Source of the DNA: Colocasia esculenta
Lineage: Eukaryota; Streptophyta; Magnoliopsida; Alismatales; Araceae
Length of the DNA: 64,000 nucleotides
Assembly (NCBI GenBank): GCA_014218235.1
Contig: CM024756.1
Span: forward strand, 69,632,015 to 69,696,014
Direction of reading: 5' to 3'
In this document: one piece after another, positions 11,533 to 20,700 of the stretch
Layout: each line of letters opens with the position of its first letter
How positions within the stretch are numbered: the stretch's first letter is position 1
Notes under the pieces: generated by a model
Databases searched by the model: none
The model's input: only the letters and a program-made list of their open reading frames with translations
Told to the model about the DNA's origin: nothing
Program-made: the position numbers and the translations under genes

Positions 11533-12625
11533 TGAATTCGAATCTCAAGATGTTGTTGAAGCCGCTCACTCTAGTGAATGTGGTGGCCATGTTAATGGTA
11601 GAGCAATTGCCCAAAAATTGCTAAGACACTATTATTGGCCCACCATGGAAGAAGACTGTCGCCATTTTGTCTGTCACTGTGCTAAATGCCAATTGCACGG
11701 TGACAAAATTCATGCTCCTTCTTCCTCTCTTCATCCCCTTATCGCTCCATGGCCTTTCGCCATGTGGGTTTGGCGTGGTCGGTCCTCTTGCAGACAGAAT
11801 CAGAGAAATCCGTAAGAAGTCCTTCATTCTGACCGCCACGGAATATTTCACGAAGTGGGCTAAAGCAGAAGTGTTCATAGAGGTCAAAGCTTCAGCAGTC
11901 ATCAAGTTCATCAAGCGCAACATCCTTACAAGATTTGGCATGCCTCTGGACATCGTCACCGACAACGGACCGCAATTCACTTCACAGGAGCTTCGCGACA
12001 TGTGTGGTAAATATGACATTAATTTGCATCATTCATCCCCATATTATCCACAAGGTAATGGACAAGCGGAAGCTACTAATAAAACTCTCATTAAAATCAT
12101 AAAGAAAACATGCAGATCTCATAATAATGCTAACTGGCCAGATCGCTTAGTTGATGCTCTTTGGGCTTATCGCACCTCCGTCCGCACTCCTACAGGGAAA
12201 CCCCCTATGCTTTGACATACGGATCGGATGCGATACTCCCATACGAGATCTTTGTCCCTTCACTTAGAGTTCAATTGGATTCCGAACTTGACCCTGATCA
12301 ATGTCGGGAAGCCTTGTTGGCACAACTTGAACTCTTAGATGAAAGGCGGATGACAGCGGCTGACCACGCTCAAGTCTATCGTCAAAGAATTGCACGTTTT
12401 TATGCTAAAAGAGTTCTTGAGAGAAAATTCGAAGTGGGTGAGTTGGTCCTAAAGCGCAAAATCATAAATGCACCAGGTTCCAGGAGCAAATTGCAAGAAA
12501 ATTAGGAGGGTCCGTTCGTTGTCAAAGAAGCATACTCAGGGAACGCTTATAGGTTAGTGGATGCCGAGGGAGTTGAGCTAACGCACCCTTGGAGTGCAGT
12601 CTACCTCAAGAAATTCTACCCTTAG
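11533..12625 (+). pseudogene. Tat-1 integrase, frameshifted
   Basis: Integrase inserts the cDNA into the chromosome. The N-terminal HHCC zinc module is visible: AHSSECGGHVNG then CHCAKCQLHG (about 11,565-11,700). The catalytic core has TATEYFTKW, where the family has Asp in place of Glu at the first catalytic position. IVTDNGPQF (second Asp) and NGQAEATNKTL (Glu) are intact. The C-terminal part runs through LTYGSDAILPYE and ends at the TAG at about 12,623. At least three frame changes (near 11,790, 12,190 and before 11,618) and a TAG at 12,503 make it non-functional. Confidence 0.85.
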
Positions 12626-13830
12626 TCAGTCAGTCAGTCCGTTAAGTCGGTCATTCATCACTTGTTAAGGTGTGGGTCTACTTTTCCTACTTTTCCAATT
12701 GGTCATTAGTAAGGAAGGGTTTATTCACACACCACACGATGTTAGAGTACAACCCCTAACTGGAAAATCACAAGTACACTCGGGCGGTCTATCTGGTCAA
12801 TGTGTTTCCCTATTCTTTTCCCACTCGGTCGTGTCTAGAAATGGAACAAACTACGAGTAGGGGACCACCCATTCTCATTTAAAAGGACAAGGTCACCATA
12901 AAATAGGGGCAACTAATAAAAAGCAAGGGGCAAAATGTCAAATCAAGCCTCAAAGGGGGAAAAGAAATACCAAAAGGTCAAAAAGGGTAGCAAAAAGTAC
13001 GTACCCGGAAAAAGGCTGACCAACTCAAGGAGGTAGCAAAAAGTACGTACCTCCACCCCAGAATTCAGAAATGAGAAATGAAAAATTCTCCTGAAAACAA
13101 TGGTTGACCAAGTCTGTTTAATATGAGATGTCGGTTCGGAAACAAAAAGTAGTTTGAACTAAAACCCTACATGACTTCCGATACCTTTCTTCCCATTTCT
13201 CCCTCTAGGGGCAATTTGATTGTATAAGATCCTCCGTAGTGGAAAATATGAAGAAGGCTAGGGGCAATTTCCAACATCAAAGAATTCATGCACGTCCCTC
13301 TTTACTCTTGGCCTCTATGGTTAAGTAGATCGTGTAGACCCTATACCACAACATGTGATGAATATGTGTCTTAGAGTCCAAAAATCCAAAAAAAATACAA
13401 AAAAAACAACAAAAAGAGAGTCTTTGATGTAAATGTTTCACGTTGTACATATTTTCTCCTGTATTTTCTCCCTTATTTTCAAAAGCTAAATAAATAGAAA
13501 AAAAAACCCAACAAAAAATAGTGGTACTATGTACATACACTAATATTTTGCTCATTTAAAAAAAAAAATGCATGTGCATATTTCCCTTCCGTTATTTTAT
13601 TACGTTCCTATCTTTGATTAGACATTAGCCCCTAGACCAGATCTCAAGAAAGGTACATCTTTTAGGCAAGGGGCTAAAACAGATCTACACTAACCTTTTT
13701 CCTTTAAGTGTTGTGGATGCAGGAACCAAAGAACACAAGCAAACTGTTCAAGTGCACAAAAGCTCATAAAAGTCCACAAAGTCCACTATAATAATCAAGT
13801 CCTGTACATATCATGACAAGGGCATACCCC
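12626..13830 (+). other. Tat-1 3' untranslated region, proximal part
   Basis: No gene is visible. A 19-base word GTAGCAAAAAGTACGTACC occurs twice about 46 bases apart (about 12,987 and 13,033). Purine-rich strings such as AGGGGCAA recur (12,905; 13,207; 13,262). A-rich runs lie at 13,380-13,570. It ends where the antisense PMD gene begins to show coding character. Confidence 0.5.
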
Positions 13831-16303
13831 TGGAAGTACAACCGGAGCCCCGCTCCTCACTCCTCTCTCCCCCCCCCCTCACTAGGCCTCTGCCTACGTG
13901 AGCTGCTCACCTCCTCCTCCTCCCTCTCCCGACGCCGGTCTGGGAGAGGAGGCCTCGACGCCGTCGATGCCTCGGGCCGCTGCAACCCTCCTCGTACCAC
14001 GGAGGGATCCCCCAGGGACACAATGTCGTCAAGGGAGGCGAACGCCGATCCGGTCCTCGCGAGCGTCTCCTGCTAGGCCTTCCGCTGCTGCTTCCGGCAC
14101 TTCTTTAGCACCCGTTCCTTCAGTATCTCGTAATCTACGGCGATCCGCGCCCGAGCTGCCTCAGCCTCCCTCTCTCTCTCCATGGCCTCGAGCAGGTGAC
14201 CCCTCATGGTAGCCTGGTCATCCCTCAGCTCCTCCATGGTAGCTGCCATGGTTCGCCGCTACACATCAAATACAAGGGGTATTAGTTTTGTACACATGCC
14301 AGGAAGGAGGAAATTCGGTGCCTTACCTCCACCTCCATCTCCAACCGCAGAGTCGCCATCTGCGCCTGGAGAGTCGCCACTCCGCTCCCCTCCCACTGCA
14401 CATCAAAAGCAAGTCATGTGAAGATCAAGTCAAGTCAAATCATAATTGAAAAGCATGATCAGCTTACTGTCTTACCTCTACCTCGAGCTCCTGCACTCGC
14501 GCCTACGCCCGATCCAGGGCCTCCTGCAAGCAAACTGCTAGGTCTCCTCTCGTCGGCTGGGCAGACGAGCTCGCCCCCGCATCGCGACTCGTGCGCACCC
14601 TCGCCAGCTCCTCCTTCTGCATTCACAAAACTTTGGTTAGTAATTCAATTCAATTCAATTCAATCTATAATCAAACTTGCATTACTTACCAGCGTCGTGT
14701 CCTCGGTGCGGAGCCTCGTCAGCTCCACCTCCTGCTCGACCAATCGCCCCTCCAAAAGGCGTACGGCCTGTGACTCCGGCATCTGCCATTCACACTTCAA
14801 GGTTAGAATCAAATAAGGCAATCCACCAACCAAGGCTTATGGTTAGAAGTTTCACTTACCGCTCGCCGGTCTAGCCGGAGTCGTCCGGCGTACCGTGCCC
14901 AGTAGTCCTCCAGATAAGCTGAGCTATCTTGGAGGTCCGTCTGCGTGCCACTTGCTCACCGCCCCCGCGCCAGTAGGCGACGGTGCTGCCATGATCTGCT
15001 CCCCAATCGCGGTCCTCAGCAAAGAACCACCGGCGCGAATGTCCCTCTCTCCTGAGGGAAGGCACCTCGATGGCCGGCTGGTGCCATCCCAAATTCCGCA
15101 CCACCAGCTCTAGATACAGCACCTCACACATCCCGAGGCACAGCAAGAGGAGGTGGCGGTTAAAGAGGGGTTAGCCCGCTGCCACCGCCGGGTGGGAAGC
15201 ATCCACCTCCCCCTGGTAGGGAGTCCACACCACCTGCAACAGAGAACACTGGTCAGTCGCACTATTCAAGAGCAGTAATTGGAAGAGTAGAATGCAAGAG
15301 TTAGTGGAAAATTCATACCACTCGTGGGGGTAGTGGTCTAGTACAAGACGCACGTCCTCTGCACGTCGATCTGCTACTCTCAGGTCAGGAGTCACCTCCC
15401 ACCTCGCCAATAGGGGCACCAAGGCCTGGCTCCCCTCTCTCAGTGACCCACGCCCCATGGGGAAGCGGGTGTACCCCCAAATCTGCAATGCAACCAAAAG
15501 AATGTCAGCCACGCAATTTAATCAATTTGAAATTCAATGATGAGCATTAAGAGTAAAGTTGCATACCTAAAGAAAGGGGTGAAGCCTCCGGTGCTCTGAG
15601 AACGCCGCGAACTGCTGGGGAGGAGTGAGAAGAGGTGTCCCAGCATTGTGGCACCCCATGCGTACCGCCCTGCCTGCTCCAAGTCCCGTAGAAGCAAGAT
15701 GAACTTGCAGTTCATCTACGAGGACTGTGTTGCGAAGAGAAGTCGCCCGAAGAGGTAGGCGACGAAGATCCGAATGCAGCGCTCATCGCTCCGGTCTCCC
15801 AGGTCCAGTGCCCCCCGCACTCTACTGTTGAACTCCTCCAATGTCTCTAGGGGTCCTCTCCTCCCCCCTCTCAACCCCACTGCCTCCGAAAGTGATCCAA
15901 GCAGGATGCTCCGGATCGGCATCCTCCTCCCCGCGATGAACTCTGGCCCTAGCAACTCTACGATGTCATCGTAGTAGTCCCTCCTCTCCAACCCTACTAC
16001 CGGTTCTCCTTGAACCGGTAACCCCGTCAAATACGCCACATCCTCCAATGTGGCTATCATGTGACCCCAAGGCATGATGAATGCCTTGCAGTCCTCCTCC
16101 CATCTCTCCCTCAACGCCTCTAAGTAAGGGACATCTAAATGAAAGGGGAGTACCGTCAGCAGATGCCCGAACCCCATCAGGGCAATCCTCGTATGCTGGG
16201 CCTCTGGCAATGCCCGGAACCACGCCCAGCATAGGTCCCTAGTGACCCTGCTCCTCATTCGGCCCTTGCCCCGCAGAAAATATAGAAAAGTTGGCGTCAG
16301 CAT

Positions 16304-16490
16304 CGATTGCCGTTAATCATAAGTTGGCGGCAAGGGGGTGGCCGTTTACTCACAATCAGCGTCAAGGTTTAGGCCGTCAAGTTCCTATGTCGGCATCCAC
16401 CCTTTGCCGTCAAGTTCACCTTAACGACAAATGGGTGGACGTTGAAAGAAGATTGACGTCCACCGATGCGGACGTCAAGTTCCTGTCTCA
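16304..16490. repeat. Motif cluster D, inside the first PMD-gene intron
   Basis: Dense copies of TTGGCGTCAGC, TTGCCGTTAA, GGCCGTTTAC, CCGTCAAGTTC, GTGGACGTTG and GCGGACGTCAAG. By the proposed gene model it lies within the 310-base intron 16,574-16,265, between the acidic exon and the PMD exon. Confidence 0.6.
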
Positions 16491-16562
16491 ACCAATGGAA
16501 CCTCCCCTGTTTTCCCTCCTTTTCACAAATTACAAACACACATCCACATAATTTGGAGGGTT

Positions 16563-16781
16563 CTAGGGGCCTACCTTGGGCCGTCGAGGTGCCTCCGCCT
16601 CCGTCTCATCTCCTCCTTCGTCATCTCCAGCGGTCTCCTCCCCCTCCGGTGCGTCAATCACCGCCGCCTCCTCTTCCTCTTCCTCCTCCGCCGTGTCCAT
16701 CGCCGCAACAACCTCCTCTTCCTCTTCCTCCTCCAGTTGGCGGCAACTCCGGAGAACACTCCGCTTCCCTCTTGTCCTCAT
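16563..16781 (-). CDS. Acidic first exon of the antisense PMD gene
   Basis: It encodes about 69 residues: a basic start (MRTRGKR) followed by two Glu runs of about seven and a Glu/Asp-rich stretch. The exon would end at 16,575, just before the donor GTAGGC, in phase 0, which matches the phase-0 acceptor proposed at 16,265. The DNA is a CCTCCT/CTTCCT simple-sequence tract on the plus strand, so an accidental frame remains possible. Confidence 0.4.
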   Translation of the reverse strand: MRTRGKRSVLRSCRQLEEEEEEEVVAAMDTAEEEEEEEAAVIDAPEGEETAGDDEGGDETEAEAPRRPKVGP

Positions 16782-16914
16782 TGAGGGGTCAAAAGAGGGG
16801 GGTCAAAGGGGCCAAAGCAATTGAAAAGTGGAAGAAGGGAAGGAGAAAGGGCTCTCAGCGCATGGGAAGGTGAAATGGCGCCGGGGGAAGGCGTCGGTTC
16901 AAAAAAAGGCAGTT

Positions 16915-17130
16915 TTCTGGTTTAACGTCAATGGCAGGCCGTTTACCTTTTCCTGGCGTCAAGCACTAGCCGCTGACGTACTGTCAACAGCCATGATGTG
17001 GACGTCAATGACTCTTCAATGTCAGACCTCGAAGTTTGGTCAACGACCATGTCGGGACGTCAAGTTTGAATTAGGCGACCATCCTTGTGGACATTTACCT
17101 GGTTTAGCGTCCATCGATGTGGACGCCAAG
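16915..17130. repeat. Motif cluster E, between the two antisense genes
   Basis: Words include TTTAACGTCAA, GGCCGTTTAC, GGCGTCAAGC, GCTGACGTAC, GTGGACGTCAATG, GGGACGTCAAG and GTGGACGCCAAG. It lies downstream of the DUF7745-like gene and upstream of the PMD gene, where a promoter would be. TGACGT is a plant bZIP core, but that reading is inference. Confidence 0.6.
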
Positions 17131-17300
17131 CTCCCCGCACTCAGTCCTCACATCACACTCCTTTGAACCTTTTGAGGCTATTTCATGTACACACATTCCA
17201 CACATTCCACAAGTCAAGCAATTGAAGCCAATTCAACACAAATGCAACCCGCTTTTATTCATCTAATTTGTGTTACACTTATTCAAATCAGGAAAGTACA

Positions 17301-18668
17301 TCATTTTGCCCTGCGGGCCATAAAGAAATCACAAGAAATGGGGCAAATGGTGTCAGTAAAATCTTCATACTGCCATATGTCTTCCGGGGTTTCCTGCACT
17401 GCCAGTCCCACCATATTGCTCACTGTGTACTTCTTCCAAGTCTTCATAGCCTTCTTCATCAACTTCTCGTTTCGTCCGGTGACTATCATATCAGTGCAAC
17501 TGGATGAAGTTGGAATTCCCCGTGGAATCCCAAGCTGACAGTGGCACCGATGTGGTTGGTACAGCACCATCTGACCTGCTCCAATCAGCCACAAATCTCT
17601 GTCTACCCTGGTCCGAACCCGGAACGCAATCGTCCTCATGAAGAGTGGCCTTGGAATGAAGTCATCCACTACCAAGTATGCCAAATGATCCCACCAGGCA
17701 TCTCTGCTCTTCAAGTGTGCTGTCACACACTTGATCTCATCTTCCGGCTCATACGATGCCCTGCTATAGTATACCGAACTCTGAAGGAAGATTCTAGAGG
17801 GGGTAGGTTGACTGTCAGCAAAATCAAATTTTAAATGAGCTTCCATCCATACCTGGAGCAGAAACAAACTCCCACAGGTGCGTCCACCTAGGCTCATTGT
17901 GGTGAGCGAACTATACAGGTGAGCCAGCACTATAGGGGCAAGTGACTGCCCACGCCATAGCAGAGAAAGTACTCCAATGTGCTCATAAAGGATGAAATCG
18001 CCGCTCGTGGGGAACAAGAATACCCCGGCCACGCAAAGCGTCAGTCCTCGCGTTGCTCTCTTTCCGCCAATCTCCCTAGTATGGTGGATCAGCCACCAGG
18101 CCAGCCGGTCCAGGAAGATCCCGTGCTTTTTCGTCATCCTTAGCACTTCCTTCATGTCCCGTACGATGTCTGCTAAAATCTCTTCCCACAAGTGAAGAGG
18201 AATGGCAGCGTCGTACTCCAAACACCGTGTCCATCTCAGGAAAAGCTCCACCTCCTCCAGTAGCACGCTTGCTTCGAAGCCCTGGAACACAAAAGTATGT
18301 GTGTGTGGGTTCCATCTCTCTATCAGCGCCCCCAAAGCATCGAACCCCCACCACATATCTTTCATGTTTTTGGCCAGAACCACCATGAAGCTCAAGTTCC
18401 ACATGCCAACGTAGCCTCGCATGTCGAGCGTAATGGCGTTTACTAGGTTCACAAGCCAGGAAAAGGACCATACCTGGCCTTGGCTCGGGAAGGCAGGGAT
18501 TTCCTGCATGAGGATGGGGTATTGTATGAACAATGTTTGAGGCAATTTTCAGCCCAGGAGGAAATAGAAACGATCATTGCCTACCTCCCCGTTGGCCAGA
18601 CGTCCCGGAACTTCGCTCAGAACTCCGGGGTTTGCACCTGTGGATCGTCCAGTCGATGAGGAGGCCAT
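17301..18668 (-). CDS. Antisense DUF7745/PMD-like protein, apparently intact
   Basis: Exon 1 is 18,668-18,585 (28 codons, starting MASSSTGRSTG). An 81-base intron with donor GTAGGC and acceptor CATGCAG follows, and exon 2 is 18,503-17,301 (400 residues and a TGA). Both sides of the intron are phase 0. Features include LIERWNPHTHTFVFQGFEAS (the 'fold entry' seen in PMD-superfamily and DUF7745 proteins), an LPxxE-like helical stretch, GVFLFPTSGDFILYEHIGVL, LAPIVLAHLYSSL, CGSLFLLQVWMEAHL, and a C-terminal block after LWLIGAGQMVLYQPHRC. No stop or frameshift interrupts it, unlike every sense gene of Tat-1. The function of this family is unknown to me; the name rests on remembered family appearance, not on a search. 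Confidence 0.6.
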
Positions 18669-18784
18669 CTTGCTGTGCTTCTTCGTCTCTCAGCTCTCTG
18701 GTTTGCAGCAGGAGCAGGGAGAGACGGAGGTAGGAGTGGTAGAGTCCTCATGGACTCCCATCACCTATATTTTCGGCCTGATCC

Positions 18785-18890
18785 GCTATCAGGTAGACGT
18801 CCAGATCGGTGGACGTTAGTGGTAGGTTAGCGGCAACATCAGTGGACGTTAACCCGTTACTGGCGGCCATCGATGTGGACGTTTACTCCC
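18785..18890. repeat. Motif cluster F, upstream of the DUF7745-like gene
   Basis: GTAGACGTCCAG, GGTGGACGTTAG, TTAGCGGCAAC, GTGGACGTTAAC, CTGGCGGCCATC and GTGGACGTTTAC follow one another in ~105 bases. It begins about 115 bases upstream of the antisense gene's proposed ATG, as a promoter element would. Confidence 0.6.
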
Positions 18891-19897
18891 TGAAAAATTT
18901 TAAATGTCCTATTTTTCATAATGGCCATTGTCCTTTATCTTGTGCTTCAAGTTGTTTTGCAGATATCTTAAGCACAAGCTGTGCTTCAAAAATTCGGAAC
19001 GCTCATGCAACCTTTAGCGTTACAGGTATGTCTAACATAGGACCCCACCAGAGGCGAATAACTTGGCGACTGTGAACCTTGAGTTCCCCTTCACCAAAAA
19101 CCATGATGGGTTTGCGATCTATCAGTTATTCGTATGGCCTTTAGAATTTTCCTCTGGTGCTAATTTGCATTTTAGATAGGCAACCCACACCGCATGCATC
19201 TTCACTGCTAACATTCTCTTACTAACACTCAAAAAAAAATGGTGATTTTCCTCAATCAAATGATTGCTCCATGGCTCCCCCAGCTCAGGTAGCCTACCGG
19301 GTCCGCCCTTCATGACTATCCAAGTTGATATCAGGTCTTTGTTGCCCCCCTTCTCCACTTGTCCCACCGTGCATATCACAAATAATCATTCCAGCCTTAT
19401 TGAGTTCTTTTGAGCCTTCGCCAGTCGCGAGCTTAATTCCGGACTTCAAGCATTCCGAGCATGTTATTCCAGTTAGAATCTTTTGATAATCCTTAGAGAG
19501 ATCAACCAACTCCTCGTCTCCATGACCGCCTAAATTCGGGACCGACGTTCTGATTAGGCCAGCGAGCCAACGAGCTCCGGTTATGAGACCCTCTTAATTC
19601 AACCGTCATATTACAACTCCTTTGACTTAGACATGCCGGAAACTAGTCAAAGTCTGACAGGGCCACTCCAGGGACCCTGCCATTGGGTCGCAGTTGTCGT
19701 TACACGGGTAGATCACCCTTTTCTTACCCCTATTTGTCTCTCAGACGATACATCATCTGTTTCTAGCCTGACTCTTTCGTTTGGTTCGCTATAATTCCCA
19801 TTCTCGGAGATGGTCCTTCATCAAATCTCCGCGTCCTTTGTTTACCGAGACACCAACCTTTCAGTCCGCTCTGCTCCCCTGCAAGACCGGACGTCTC
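18891..19897 (+). other. Tat-1 3' untranslated region, distal part
   Basis: No gene is visible. A stretch near 19,082-19,108 (GAGTTCCCCTTCACCAAAAA) recurs in the Tat-2 3' region near 25,825, which helps date both as Tat. The remainder leads into the polypurine tract. Confidence 0.5.
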
Positions 19898-19908
19898 GGA
19901 GGGGCATT
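19898..19908 (+). promoter_or_regulatory. Polypurine tract of Tat-1
   Basis: GGAGGGGCATT stands directly before the 3' LTR start (TGTAGACGCG at 19,909). The Tat-2 counterpart reads AGGAGGGGCAATC before its LTR. RNase H-resistant purine tracts prime plus-strand DNA synthesis. Confidence 0.7.
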
Positions 19909-20533
19909 TGTAGACGCGATATTTGGCCCATCTCCCGCAAGGCTCTTTTGGCCAATTAAGCCTCGTTTGACCATTTGTTGACTTGCCTCGGATACCATGT
20001 AGACGGCAGCATCGATGGCCGCCGACTACTGGTTGGTGACCTACGTGCAAGGCTCTCAAGTTCGCAATGGGTACGGGAGTCCCGTACCCATTCCGCAACG
20101 ACTAATGAAGAGTAGTACATGCTCAAGACGTGAAGAAACAGCCCAAAGGGTGAGTCCCGTACCCGTTGCGGACGAGGATCTTCATTAGTCTTATAGAGTC
20201 TTGTTTTGTGGCAGGACGATATGCAGAAGATCGCGGAGCTCTTCTCCTTTGGTCGGCCGAAGGAGGAGAAGTTAAAGGCCCGTCTCCATCCGCTGCGTGA
20301 GGCGACCATTCCGGTGTGACCACATCACTCATTGGGCACAGGTAAGGCCCTGGCGATCACACACTCCCATCCATTTTTGCTTGTTTTCTTGGTTCTCCCT
20401 CTAGTCAACTCAGTCAACCGGAGGGTGAACGAAGTCAACCGGCGACCCCTTCATCGCCAACGAGAGTCCGGCGGCGTCCGTGAGCACCCGGGAGGTCCGG
20501 AGATCAACCGGTGACGGCCCGGAAATGAGACGT
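19909..20533 (+). repeat. Tat-1 3' LTR, deleted and partly inverted
   Basis: The first ~125 bases match the 5' LTR start (3,498-3,621). Then ~600 bases are missing. Bases 20,098-20,170 are the reverse complement of 5' LTR 4,336-4,408. From ~20,175 the order returns to normal and matches up to GAGACGT. A perfect inverted repeat (arms 20,066-20,078 and 20,080-20,092) marks the rearranged joint. Confidence 0.75.
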
Positions 20534-20700
20534 GGTCCTTTACTTTTTCAAAAGACAAAAATTAAAAGAATAGATGTTCATTTAGACATAAGTTTAGATG
20601 TTTTATCAAACAATCTGAAAATACAATGTCTTATCACTTTAGACATTAGACATCTATTAAGTGTTATCAAACACTCTCTAAGTATACTTAATTTAATTTG
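20534..20700 (-). repeat. Right terminal inverted repeat of the DNA-transposon-like element
   Basis: In reverse complement it reads GTGTTTGATAACACTTA then ATGTCTAA and TCTAA, matching the left copy at 2,622-2,680. It directly abuts the Tat-1 3' LTR, so Tat-1 appears to have landed beside this end. Confidence 0.45.

Larger units (their letters stand above)
14073..16781 (-). pseudogene. Antisense PMD gene with coiled-coil tail, intron-containing, decayed
   Basis: Plant mobile domain (PMD) proteins occur in transposons and, as MAIN/MAIL1-type proteins, in host nuclei. Proposed exons on the minus strand are 16,781-16,575 (acidic, E/D-rich), 16,264-15,567, 15,482-15,319, 15,233-14,861, 14,782-14,690, 14,616-14,476, 14,395-14,327 and 14,258-14,073. 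The PMD core is clear: LRERWEEDCKAFIMPWGHMI then TLEDVAYLTGLPV, ILLLRDLEQAGRYAWGATML, IWGYTRFPMGRG and VVWTPY. The last four exons encode a Glu/Arg-rich coiled coil. They are bounded by GTAAG donors and TGCAG/TGTAG acceptors, each a multiple of three long. Decay includes TAG at 15,716-15,718 and inside 14,616-14,476, plus frame mismatches at exon joins 2/3 and 3/4 and within exon 4. The frame stays open past the final TAG for ~60 codons, so the true end may be near 13,880. Confidence 0.7.
3498..20533 (+). mobile_element. Tat-1: Ty3/gypsy Tat-lineage LTR retrotransposon with antisense genes
   Basis: The order is 5' LTR, primer site (4,765), gag, protease, RT, RNase H, a second archaeal-type RNase H (the Tat-lineage hallmark), integrase, a 3' region with two antisense genes, a polypurine tract (19,898), and 3' LTR. 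The internal genes are broken by several frameshifts and stops. The two LTRs begin alike (TGTAGACGCGA), but the 3' LTR is deleted and partly inverted. I see no target duplication. The right junction stops a few bases short of the left LTR's 3' end, so it may have been trimmed. Total length ~17 kb is typical of Tat elements with a long 3' region. Confidence 0.85.

Noticed and set aside
13813..14212. Plus-strand frames in the Tat-1 3' region
   Set aside because: They are the antisense shadow of the minus-strand PMD gene's coiled-coil exons.
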